Below the pieces are notes generated by a model, which ran no database searches, had not been told where the DNA came from, and was given only the letters and a program-made list of their open reading frames with translations. From contig NZ_BBZI01000008.1 in NCBI RefSeq assembly GCF_008974245.1, positions 1 to 64,000 on the forward strand: a stretch of 64,000 bases of DNA. Direction: 5' to 3'. Positions 35,984 to 43,130 of the stretch are shown piece by piece; position 1 is the first letter of the stretch; each line of letters begins with the position of its first letter. A program made the position numbers and the translations under genes. Source of the stretch: Streptomyces abyssomicinicus. GTDB lineage: Bacteria > Actinomycetota > Actinomycetes > Streptomycetales > Streptomycetaceae.

Positions 35984-36309
35984 GCGCGGCTTCCCTTCCG
36001 CCCCGTGTCGTCCGTGTCGGCGCGTCGTGCCCGTCGTGCCCGTGGTGCCCGTGCTGTCTGCCGTGACCGTCGTGCCCGTGGTGCCCGGAACCTGTGCGAG
36101 CGGCCGGGTACCGGTGGGGAGAGTATGACTCTCACCTGATGGGACCAACGATTCTGCGTCAAAGAATCACATCGTCGACCCACTTGTGGGGCACCAGCGA
36201 GCGGACTTGGGCACCAGGCGTCATTCCACGCCCATTCCGGCATCCACGCCGCGCGCACTCTCTGCTGTCACTCTGGAACCGTCCGTGCCAGTCGACGCGA
36301 GGAGAACGC
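35984..36309. promoter_or_regulatory. Divergent MHYT / glpQ upstream region
   Basis: Gene-free 326 bp. Near 36003-36090 it has imperfect repeats of a GTCGTGCCC / GTGGTGCCC unit. From 36120 to 36200 it is A/T-richer and so more promoter-like. In S. coelicolor a neighbouring glycerophosphodiesterase gene is phosphate-regulated, but I could not identify a convincing PHO box. Confidence 0.4.
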
Positions 36310-37194
36310 ATGCACGCGCGCGCAGTCGCCGCGACCGCCTCGGCACTCCTGGGCCTCGTCGCCCTCCTGCTGCCGATCCCCGGCGCCCGCGCCGATCACG
36401 AGGCCGGACGCCCTGCGGTGATCGCCCATCGGGGCGCCTCCTCCCTGGCGCCCGAGAATACGCTGGCCGCCGTCGACCGGGCGCGTCGGCTGGGCTTCAC
36501 CTGGGTCGAGAACGACGTGCAGCGCACCAGGGACGGCGTGCTGGTGGTCCTTCACGACGCCGGGCTGGCCCGCACCACCGACGTGGAGCGGGTCTTCCCC
36601 GGCCGCGCGCCGTGGCGGGTGCGGGACTTCACGGCGGCCGAGATCGCGCGTCTGGACGCGGGCAGCTGGTTCGGCCGGCGGTTCGCCGGTGTGCGCGTGC
36701 CGACCCTGCGGCAGTACCTGGCCCGGGTGGAACGCAACCGCCAGAGTCTTCTCCTGGAGATCAAGAACCCCGAGCTCTACCCGGGCATCGGCCGCCAGGT
36801 GCTGCGGGAGCTGGGGCGGGCCGGCTGGCTGGACCGCCGGCACCTGTCACGGCTGGTGGTCCAGAGCTTCCACGTGCCCACCATCCGCAGCGTGCACCGG
36901 CTGCGCCCGGCCGTGCGGACCGCGGTGCTGGGCTCCCCCACCATCGCCGAGCTGCGGACGTACGCGCGCTTCACGGACCAGATCAACCCGCAGCACCTGA
37001 AGCTCACGGTCGGCTACGTGGCCGCGGTGCAGCGGCTGCGCGGACCGCACGGCAGACCGGTCGAGGTGTGCGCGTGGACCGTGGACCGCCCGATCGACGC
37101 CCTGCTGGCGGCGGGCTACGGCGTCGACTGCCTGATCACCAACCGGCCGGACGTGGTGCGCAGGGCGCTGTCGGTCTTCTGGACGTCCCCGTGA
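36310..37194 (+). CDS. Secreted glycerophosphodiester phosphodiesterase
   Basis: A GlpQ-type enzyme that cleaves glycerophosphodiesters outside the cell, giving glycerol 3-phosphate and an alcohol. The 294-aa protein has a Sec signal peptide (basic MHARAVAATA, hydrophobic LLGLVALLLPIPG, likely cleavage after GARA at residue 28). The GDPD core has the catalytic His40 and Arg41 (AHRGASSLAPENT), VENDVQRTRDG and a second His in LVVLHDAGLARTTD. LLLEIKNPELYPG and a C-terminal CAWTVDRPIDALLAAG...CLITNRPD complete the barrel. The ATG at 36310 has GAGGAG 5 nt upstream. Confidence 0.93.
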   Translation: MHARAVAATASALLGLVALLLPIPGARADHEAGRPAVIAHRGASSLAPENTLAAVDRARRLGFTWVENDVQRTRDGVLVVLHDAGLARTTDVERVFPGRAPWRVRDFTAAEIARLDAGSWFGRRFAGVRVPTLRQYLARVERNRQSLLLEIKNPELYPGIGRQVLRELGRAGWLDRRHLSRLVVQSFHVPTIRSVHRLRPAVRTAVLGSPTIAELRTYARFTDQINPQHLKLTVGYVAAVQRLRGPHGRPVEVCAWTVDRPIDALLAAGYGVDCLITNRPDVVRRALSVFWTSP

Positions 37195-37220
37195 CGGGCC
37201 GCGCTGTCGGTGGCGGGTCG

Positions 37221-37232
37221 TAACGTGAACCC
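37221..37232 (+). promoter_or_regulatory. Leaderless-type -10 (TAACGT) before the alkyltransferase
   Basis: TAACGT at 37221-37226 is followed by 6 nt and then the ATG at 37233. There is no Shine-Dalgarno sequence, so a leaderless mRNA is likely. Confidence 0.45.
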
Positions 37233-37808
37233 ATGGACAACTCCGTGCGGGACGGGACGACGGGCGACGGGCGGGTCGTCTGGGACGTCGTCGACGGTCC
37301 GATCGGGCCGCTGCTCCTCCTGGTGACGCCGCGGGGGCTCGCGGGCGTGGTGTTCCACGCCCGGCCCGAGGTGTGCGAGCGGTTCCTCGCCCGGGCCGCC
37401 GCCCGGCTGGGCGTCCCGCCCGAGCGGGACCCGCGGGCGCCGCTGCTGGCGGAGGCGATACGTCAGCTCACCGCGTACCTGTCCGGCGGCCTGCGGGAGT
37501 TCTCCCTGCCGCTGGACTGGTCGCTGCTGCCCGGCGAGGCGGGCTTCAACGGGCGGGTGCTGCGGGAACTGGCGGCGTCGGTCCCCTACGGCACGGTGAC
37601 CGGGTACGGGGAGCTGGCCCGCCGGGTCGGACGGCCCGGCGGGGCGCAGGCGGTGGGGATGGCGATGGGCGCCAACCCGCTGCCCGTGGTGGTGCCGTGC
37701 CATCGTGTCGTCGAGAGCGACGGCGGGGTCGGCGGGTTCTCCGGCGGCCTGGAGACCAAGCGCCGCCTCCTCGCCCTGGAGGGCGTCCTCCCCGAGCCCT
37801 TGTTCTGA
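37233..37808 (+). CDS. ogt: Methylated-DNA--protein-cysteine methyltransferase
   Basis: A suicide repair protein that takes alkyl groups from O6-alkylguanine onto its own cysteine. The 191-aa protein has the N-terminal RNase H-like domain and the C-terminal winged helix with VPYGTVTGYGELARRVG. The acceptor motif is PCHRV with Cys156, followed by GGVGGFSGGLETKRRLL. It adds a fourth repair activity to the uvrABC genes in the window. The start is ATG at 37233 without a ribosome-binding site but with a leaderless-type -10 box. It ends at a long convergent hairpin. Confidence 0.94.
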   Translation: MDNSVRDGTTGDGRVVWDVVDGPIGPLLLLVTPRGLAGVVFHARPEVCERFLARAAARLGVPPERDPRAPLLAEAIRQLTAYLSGGLREFSLPLDWSLLPGEAGFNGRVLRELAASVPYGTVTGYGELARRVGRPGGAQAVGMAMGANPLPVVVPCHRVVESDGGVGGFSGGLETKRRLLALEGVLPEPLF

Positions 37809-38227
37809 CCCGCCGCCGGGGCCGCCCGGCGCCGCGTCGGCGTGCCCTGGTGTGCCCCGCCTGCGGCCCCTGCCGGGGAGGCGCGGACCGCACCGTGACG
37901 CGCGGGCCGCCGCGTCGTGCGGGCGGGCGTGTCGCGCGGGCGGGCGCGCGGGTCTCCGAGCGCCCGCTTGCCGCGGGCCCGCCGCCCGGCGCGTCCGCGC
38001 GTCGCGGGTCCGCCGCCCGGTGCGTCGCGTGCTCGCGTGTCGCCCGCGCCGCCTCAGGCGCGAGGCGGCGTGCAGAGACAGGTCGCCGCAGCCGCAGGTG
38101 GTGCGCGGCAGGCGCGCACCCGGCCCGCGGGCGTCCGGCCGTCGGGTTCTCCCCTCCGGGGCCGACGGTCCCCGGAGGGGAGAAGTCCCCCGGGGCGGGC
38201 GCGGTGCGCCGGTGCCGGGCCGGTCCG
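37809..38227. other. Gene-free GC-rich stretch with terminator
   Basis: No convincing gene is present. The first 300 bp are GC-rich runs of GCGGGC and GCGTCGC type without ribosome-binding sites. The end holds the strong hairpin at 38147-38184. Confidence 0.55.
38147..38184. terminator. 15-bp perfect convergent terminator
   Basis: TTCTCCCCTCCGGGG (38147-38161) pairs perfectly with CCCCGGAGGGGAGAA (38170-38184) around an 8-nt loop, between ogt and the oncoming methyltransferase gene. Confidence 0.85.
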
Positions 38228-39055
38228 TCAGGGGCGGCGGGCGCGGACGGAGACCAGGGGGCCGGCGGCCAGGTCCATGGCGCCGGTGGCGACGTGCGCG
38301 AGGTGGCGGTCGATCTCCTCCTCCGTGGCCACCCCGGCCGCGACCAGCGCCCCCCGTGCCTGCCGGACGGTCGCCGTCTCCAGCGCCCCGCACGCATCCG
38401 AGGCCAGCGGGAAGTAGACGTCCGCCTCGACCCGCGCGAGCCCCGCCTCCCGCAGCAGCCGCGGCAGGCGGCGGCCGTAGGCGAGGTCCACGCCGCGCTC
38501 GGCGAGCAGGTCCCGCAGCCCGAGCCGCAACCGGTTGGCGAGCTGCTGCTCGGGCCCGGACTCCTCGGGGCAGAGCAGTGGCTGCAGCGCCAGGTCGGCG
38601 TCCTCCACGAGCAGGCGCCCGCCCGGCCGCAGCGCGCGGATCATCGAACGCAGGGCACGGTCCCGGTCCGGCGCGTGGACCAGGCCCAGCCGCACGTGGA
38701 CGAGGTCGAAGCCCTCGCCCGGGGGGTCGTCACGGCCCAGCCGGTGGGTCCGGGTCTCGACCTGCCGGGCGGTCGCCTCCGCCCAGGAGACGTCGGAGTC
38801 GGTGAGGACCACCTTGCCGGTCGGACCGGCCTTCCTGGCCAGCCAGGTCGCCACGCTCGCCCCGCCGGCGCCGATCTCCCAGCAGCGCCAGCCGGGGCCG
38901 ACGCCCAGCTGCTCCAGGTGTCGGCAGGTCACGGGGTCGAAGAGGGCGGCCACCGCCTCGTGGCGGGCGCCGGAGTCCTCGTGCCGCCGGCTGTCGCGGG
39001 ATCCGGGAGCCGAGCCGGTCCGGTCGTCGATGAGGTGGCCGTCGAGTGTCGTCAT
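38228..39055 (-). CDS. Class I SAM-dependent methyltransferase
   Basis: A 275-aa cytosolic methyltransferase of unknown substrate. The Rossmann SAM-binding motif I is CWEIGAGGASVATWLA at about 59-74, motif II is VVLTDSD near 83-89, and the post-motif region is FDLVHVRLGLVHAPDR with the RPGGRLLVEDADL segment. The N-terminal RHEAVAALFDPVTCRHLEQLGV is typical of small-molecule methyltransferases near natural-product genes. The ATG at 39055 lies 30 nt after the end of the uridine-kinase-like gene, so the two probably form a transcript. Confidence 0.85.
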   Translation of the reverse strand: MTTLDGHLIDDRTGSAPGSRDSRRHEDSGARHEAVAALFDPVTCRHLEQLGVGPGWRCWEIGAGGASVATWLARKAGPTGKVVLTDSDVSWAEATARQVETRTHRLGRDDPPGEGFDLVHVRLGLVHAPDRDRALRSMIRALRPGGRLLVEDADLALQPLLCPEESGPEQQLANRLRLGLRDLLAERGVDLAYGRRLPRLLREAGLARVEADVYFPLASDACGALETATVRQARGALVAAGVATEEEIDRHLAHVATGAMDLAAGPLVSVRARRP

Positions 39056-39085
39056 GCCGGAATCATCCCAGTTCGCACGGTTCGG

Positions 39086-39718
39086 TCAGCCGTTCCACGC
39101 CGGGTGGCGCGGGTCATCGGCGCGCACCAGGACGTCCGCGGCGTCGGCGGGCCCCGTCTCGCGGTCGTAGCGCTGATGGGCGGGGAGGGTCCAGTGCTCC
39201 TCCTCGGGCGTACGGCGGCGCAGCGCGCCCGGCGAGAGCGCGAGATGGACGGTGAGGTCGAAGGGGAAACCGTCGTTCAGCAGGAACGGCCCGTGCACCA
39301 GGAGCGGCGAGCCGGGCGGCAGGGCGACCGCGGGACTGCGGGTGGCCCGGTCGGTGGCCGGGTCCCACAGGTCGGGCAGGACGCGCCCGTCGCCGCCGGG
39401 GTACAGCGGGCCGAACACCTCGCGCCAGAGGGCGCCGGTGTCGAACCAGCCGTCGTAGTAGGTGTCCACGTCCTGGCGGCCGTACTCGTAGCGCAGGGAG
39501 GCGGGCCGCAGGAAGCCGGAGGTGGCGACGACCAGTGCGGCGCGGCCCCGGGGGCGCAGCGCCTCGGCCACGAGGGCAGCCAGGTCCCCGGGGCGGGCGG
39601 CCGGAGCGCCGTCCAGGGCGACCCGCGGCCAGGGCGAACCGTCGGCCGGCCGGAGGTCGAGGAGGCGGTCCGCGAGTCGGCCGGCGAGGCGCTCCCAGGT
39701 GATCGCTTCGAGTCGCAC
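39086..39718 (-). CDS. Uridine-kinase-like protein with degenerate P-loop
   Basis: The 210-aa protein has the overall layout of the uridine kinase/phosphoribulokinase family: a nucleoside-binding RYEYGRQDVDTYYDGWFD segment (about 77-93), a PPGSPLLVHGPFLLNDG strand-turn and a C-terminal ALRRRTPEEEHWTLPAHQRY lid. The P-loop position reads VALDGAPAARPGDLAAL and lacks the GK[ST] of Walker A, so kinase activity is uncertain. The start is a GTG at 39718 (VRLEAITWERLA) with GGTGGGGG upstream; a -10-like TACGGT lies 6 nt before it. The adjacent methyltransferase follows after 30 nt. Confidence 0.8.
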   Translation of the reverse strand: MRLEAITWERLAGRLADRLLDLRPADGSPWPRVALDGAPAARPGDLAALVAEALRPRGRAALVVATSGFLRPASLRYEYGRQDVDTYYDGWFDTGALWREVFGPLYPGGDGRVLPDLWDPATDRATRSPAVALPPGSPLLVHGPFLLNDGFPFDLTVHLALSPGALRRRTPEEEHWTLPAHQRYDRETGPADAADVLVRADDPRHPAWNG

Positions 39719-39765
39719 TCCCCCACCGTAGCGGGGGCCCGGAGGACCCCCGCCACGGTGCGCGG

Positions 39766-40581
39766 TCAGGCCTTGCGGGCCACGGCGACGTAGCCGCCGC
39801 TGACGATGTCCTCCTGGCCCGGGACGGGCTCGCCGAGCTCGGGGTGCCAGTCCTCGGCGGCCACGATCCCGGGCTCGACGATCTCCAGGCCCGCGAAGAA
39901 CCGGGCGAACTGGTCGTGGGAACGCGGCGCCAGGTTCAGCGCGTTGTTCCGGTACATCTCGTCGACCTTGGCGGCGGCGTCGGGGTGGAAGTCGGCGGTG
40001 AGGTGCGAGATCACCAGGTAGCTGCCCGGGGCGAGGGCCCGCACCAGCCGCTCCACCAGCTCGTAGGCGCCGTCCTCGTCCTTGACGAAGTGCAGCAGGG
40101 CGATCAGCGACACCGCGGCCGGCCTGCTGAAGTCCAGCACCTTCCCGGCGCGTTCGAGGATGAGGTCGGTCTCGCGCGCGTCGGCCTGCACGTAGTCGAT
40201 GGCGCCCTCGGGCGTGCCGCGGAGCAGGGCCTCGGCGTGGGCGAGCACGATCGGGTCGTTGTCGCAGTAGACGACGCGGGACTCCGGGGCGACACCCTGG
40301 ACGATCTGGTGCAGGTTGGGCTCGGTGGGGATGCCGGTGCCGACGTCCAGGAACTGGCGGACGCCCTGCTTCGCCAGCCAGCGCGCGGACCGCTGCATGA
40401 AGGCGCGGTTGATCTTCGCCATCACCGGAATGCTGGGCTCCACGGCCAGCATCTGCCGCCCCATGGCCTCGTCCACCGGGTAGTTGTCCTTGCCGCCGAG
40501 GAACCAGTCGTACATCCGCGCCGGATGCGGCCTGGTGGTGTCGATCCGCACGGCCTCGCCGCCGGTTCCCTGCTCGGACAT
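39766..40581 (-). CDS. PF04672-type SAM-dependent methyltransferase
   Basis: A 271-aa member of an expanded actinomycete methyltransferase family (formerly DUF574). The family signature RPHPARMYDWFLGGKDNYPVD (around 15-35), the SAM-binding FLDVGTGIPTEPN (near 77-89), VVYCDNDPIVLAHAEALL and a C-terminal GGYVAVARK are all present. The substrate is unknown. The ATG at 40581 has GGAG 6 nt upstream; upstream ATGs at 40617, 40596 and 40593 have no site. The gene sits next to an XRE/DUF397 module, a frequent association in Streptomyces, and its upstream region is unusually A/T-rich. Confidence 0.9.
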   Translation of the reverse strand: MSEQGTGGEAVRIDTTRPHPARMYDWFLGGKDNYPVDEAMGRQMLAVEPSIPVMAKINRAFMQRSARWLAKQGVRQFLDVGTGIPTEPNLHQIVQGVAPESRVVYCDNDPIVLAHAEALLRGTPEGAIDYVQADARETDLILERAGKVLDFSRPAAVSLIALLHFVKDEDGAYELVERLVRALAPGSYLVISHLTADFHPDAAAKVDEMYRNNALNLAPRSHDQFARFFAGLEIVEPGIVAAEDWHPELGEPVPGQEDIVSGGYVAVARKA

Positions 40582-40720
40582 CGTCCACTCCATCATCGGT
40601 AGAGCAACATTGATCAACAGTTAAAGCAATTAGCCGCAAGAATAAGCAAGTTGTGCGCACAGCGGGGTCCGAGTCGGACAACCGCCGCCCGGCAGCGGCG
40701 ATGTGATGGCCCGCCGGTCC
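40582..40720. promoter_or_regulatory. A/T-rich promoter region
   Basis: Between about 40606 and 40655 the sequence is mostly A/T (CATTGATCAACAGTTAAAGC and onward), sharply unlike the rest of the window, with a TTGATCAA palindrome at 40610-40617. On the minus strand it can supply -35-like TTGCTT and a TTTAAC -10-like box for the methyltransferase gene. Confidence 0.5.
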
Positions 40721-40957
40721 TCAGGAGAGGAGAAAGTCGGCCTCACCCGCCTTGGCCCCCTGGATGAAGGCCGTCATCTCGTCGCTGGTGTATATCAGCG
40801 CGGGTCCGTCCGGATCGGTGGACTGACGGACGGCGACCCGGCCGTCGGCGAGTTTCATCGCCTCCAGGCAGTTGCCCCCGTTGGGTCCGCTCCATGGCTT
40901 GCGCCATCCTTCACTGCCCAGCAGCGTGGCCGGCATCCCGTTGTAGATGCGTGTCAT
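40721..40957 (-). CDS. DUF397 domain protein
   Basis: A 78-aa protein with the DUF397 pattern: WRKPWSGPNGGNCLEAM near the start, then GRVAVRQSTDPDGPALIYTSDEMTAFIQGAKAGEADFL. These small proteins are nearly always encoded directly after an XRE regulator with a DUF5753 domain, and in WhiJ-like systems they are thought to antagonise or modify that regulator. The ATG at 40957 abuts the stop of the regulator gene (TGAATG), with GAGGAG just upstream, so the pair is coupled. Confidence 0.93.
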   Translation of the reverse strand: MTRIYNGMPATLLGSEGWRKPWSGPNGGNCLEAMKLADGRVAVRQSTDPDGPALIYTSDEMTAFIQGAKAGEADFLLS

Positions 40958-41818
40958 TCAGTACTCCTCGCGGAGATCGCGGAGGATCTCCCTGGTGCGT
41001 TGCGCTGTGGCGGCGGCCGCCGCCATGCGGTCCATGACCTCCAGATGGGCCGCCACCTCGGCGCGCGCGTCCAGGTAGACGGCCCCGGTCAGGTACTCGC
41101 TGTAGACCATGTCCGGAAGTTCCGGCACGGCGAACCGGAACAGCACGAACGGGCCGTACGTACCGGCGTGCGGGCCGGCCGAGAACTCGGCGACCTGCAA
41201 CGTCACATGGGGGAGGTCGGCGGCCTCCAGCAGCCGGTCGATCTGAGCGCGCATCACCTCCGGCCCGCCGACCGGGCGGCGCAGCGCCGTCTCGTCCATC
41301 ACCACCCAGAACCGGGGGGCGTCCGCTCCGGTGAGCAGCTCCTGGCGGCGCATCCGCAGCGCGACCAGGCGCTCGGTCTGCTCCGGGTCCTCGCGGCCGG
41401 TGGCGCCCGCGCGGAGCACACCCCGCGCGTACTCCTCGGTCTGCAGCAGGCCCGGCACGAAGTGCGGTTCGTAGCCGCGGATCAGCGAGGCGGCGCCCTC
41501 GAGGCTGACGTAGAGGGAGAACCAGCCGGGCAGGATGTCGTGGTAACGCTGCCACCAGCCGGGCTTGTTGGCGTCCTCCGCCAGCCGGACGAAGGCCTCC
41601 GCCTCCTCGTCGTCGACCCCGTACGCCTTGAGCAGCATCTGCACGTAGGGGATCTTCAGGGCGACCTCGGCGGTCTCCATGCGCCGCACCGTCGCCGGGG
41701 CGACGTGCAGGACGCGGGCCGCCTCCTCGCGCTTCATCCCGGCGCGCTCGCGCAGATCGAGCAGGCGGCGGCCGAGCACCACCTGACCGACGGTCGGCGC
41801 GGATCTCGGCTCGCTCAT
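40958..41818 (-). CDS. XRE-type transcriptional regulator with DUF5753 domain (WhiJ-like)
   Basis: A 286-aa DNA-binding regulator. Residues about 12-68 are a Cro/C1 helix-turn-helix (LLDLRERAGMKREEAARVL then ATVRRMETAEV). The rest is the DUF5753 ligand-type domain (LPGWFSLYVSLEGAASLI, GLLQTEEYARGVL, AEFSAGPHAGTYGPFVLFRF). Proteins like this, with the adjacent DUF397 gene, form WhiJ-like modules affecting development and antibiotic production. The ATG at 41818 was chosen because it starts the conserved region; the longer frame to 42115 overlaps the divergent ATPase gene. Confidence 0.92.
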   Translation of the reverse strand: MSEPRSAPTVGQVVLGRRLLDLRERAGMKREEAARVLHVAPATVRRMETAEVALKIPYVQMLLKAYGVDDEEAEAFVRLAEDANKPGWWQRYHDILPGWFSLYVSLEGAASLIRGYEPHFVPGLLQTEEYARGVLRAGATGREDPEQTERLVALRMRRQELLTGADAPRFWVVMDETALRRPVGGPEVMRAQIDRLLEAADLPHVTLQVAEFSAGPHAGTYGPFVLFRFAVPELPDMVYSEYLTGAVYLDARAEVAAHLEVMDRMAAAAATAQRTREILRDLREEY

Positions 41819-42011
41819 GCCGCTCCTCCCGGCGGCGTACCCGGACCGGCTGTCACGCGCACACCCCCGTCTGTTCCCACTCGTCCGTCCGACATGTTCT
41901 GGAGAACCCGCTGCTGGGAACGCTGGGCACGTTCCCCCGCGGGACCGGAGAGCAGTGTGCCACGACCGCGTCAGAGAGTCCCCAGGCACTCTGCATTTTT
42001 CAGAGTGGCCC

Positions 42012-42047
42012 TTGCCAAGTGTTCTTGACACCGCGATAGTGGCATGC
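42012..42047 (+). promoter_or_regulatory. Leaderless promoter (TTGCCA-N17-GATAGT) for the ATPase gene
   Basis: TTGCCA (42012-42017) and GATAGT (42035-42040) are 17 bp apart, and the GTG start follows 7 nt after the -10 box. There is no ribosome-binding site before the GTG at 42048. Confidence 0.5.
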
Positions 42048-42623
42048 GTGATTCCGCCCGCGCCCTTAAGTGCCGCCTCCACCGAGGGAAAGCCGTTCGC
42101 GGTGACCGGTCCCACCGCCGAACGGAGGTTCCGGTTCCAGCTCCCGGCTCATCCCTCCGCCCCCGCGCTGGCGCGCCGTCTGGCCCGCGCCAGGCTGGCC
42201 CGCTGGCGGGTCCTGGGCGACGTCTGCGACACGACGCTGCTGGTGATCTCGGAGCTGGTCACCAACGCGGTGGTGCACACCTACGGGCACGGGGTGGTCT
42301 GTGAGTTGCGCCCGGTCTCCGGCGCGCTCCGCGTCACCGTGTGCGACGAGGGCTGCGCGGCCGAGGAGATCCAGGTGCGCCGGCCGGACACGGAGCGGGA
42401 GAACGGACGGGGGCTGCTGCTGGTCGACGCCCTGTGCCGGGCCTGGGGCGCCCGGCGGCAGGACGCCGGGATGCTGGTGTGGGCGGAGATAGCCCATCTC
42501 GACCTCGGTTGGGGGGCGCCGCACGAGCCGGAGGACGAGTCCGACGGCGAGGGCGAGAAGGACAACCGGGCCGCCGCGCTCCCCGGGGCGGACGGCACGG
42601 GAACGGGGGCCGAATGGGTGTGA
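42048..42623 (+). CDS. HATPase_c domain protein (anti-sigma/RsbW-like)
   Basis: A 191-aa GHKL-type ATPase related to anti-sigma-factor kinases. The N box is LVISELVTNAVVHTYG (about 64-79), the G1 box VCDEGCAAEE (about 98-107) and the G2 box NGRGLLLVDAL (about 120-130). The last 40 residues are acidic low complexity. Such proteins are commonly encoded next to XRE/DUF397 pairs in Streptomyces. The GTG at 42048 is chosen from a leaderless promoter arrangement; the longer open frame overlaps the divergent regulator promoter. Confidence 0.85.
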   Translation: MIPPAPLSAASTEGKPFAVTGPTAERRFRFQLPAHPSAPALARRLARARLARWRVLGDVCDTTLLVISELVTNAVVHTYGHGVVCELRPVSGALRVTVCDEGCAAEEIQVRRPDTERENGRGLLLVDALCRAWGARRQDAGMLVWAEIAHLDLGWGAPHEPEDESDGEGEKDNRAAALPGADGTGTGAEWV

Positions 42624-42649
42624 GCGCGGGATTCGCCGGAGGCCGGAGC

Positions 42650-43060
42650 ATGACCATGGACACACTGGTACGCATGACTCGCCGAACGGGCGATCCGGCA
42701 CCGCCCCGGCGTCTGGCCGTGCCGGAGCGGATGAACCTGCCGCTGGGCTGCGACGCGGTCGTGATGCCGGCCGGGCTGGGGTCCCTGGTCCTTCCCCACC
42801 TGCCCCGCGTGGGATGTGTGTACGCCGACGACACACATTGGTGGTGGATCGTGCCGTCGGACTCGGACTACGCCATGGCGTGGCCCGAGCCCGCCCGGTA
42901 CGTGCCGGGGGCCGTCCTGCCGGAGGTCCCCCGCACGGCGCCCGAGCCGCTCCACGTCCCGGACGACGTCGTGCCCTACACGCCGCCCATTCCGCTGTAC
43001 CTGGCGCTGTGCCAGGCGGCGGGCACGATGCCGGCCTGGTCGACCGCGGTCACCGCCTGA
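42650..43060 (+). CDS. Hypothetical protein of the WhiJ-like cluster
   Basis: A 136-aa protein that I cannot name. It has an Arg-rich start, a hydrophobic middle (GCDAVVMPAGLGSLVLPHL), then VYADDTHWWWIVPSDSDYAMAWPEPARYVPG, a Trp-rich stretch probably forming a small beta domain, and a Pro-rich C-terminal half. It begins 26 nt after the ATPase gene on the same strand, with GGAGG 7 nt before the ATG at 42650 (42656 is an alternative), so it belongs to the same transcript. Confidence 0.7.
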   Translation: MTMDTLVRMTRRTGDPAPPRRLAVPERMNLPLGCDAVVMPAGLGSLVLPHLPRVGCVYADDTHWWWIVPSDSDYAMAWPEPARYVPGAVLPEVPRTAPEPLHVPDDVVPYTPPIPLYLALCQAAGTMPAWSTAVTA

Positions 43061-43130
43061 GCCGCCGACACCGCCCGAGCCGTCCGAGCCGCCGAAGCCG
43101 CCTGCGCCGCCGGGGCCGCGCCCGGGGACT

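Noticed and set aside
36120..36300. PHO box upstream of the glycerophosphodiesterase
   Set aside because: Expected from the family, but no pair of GTTCACC-like direct repeats was found.
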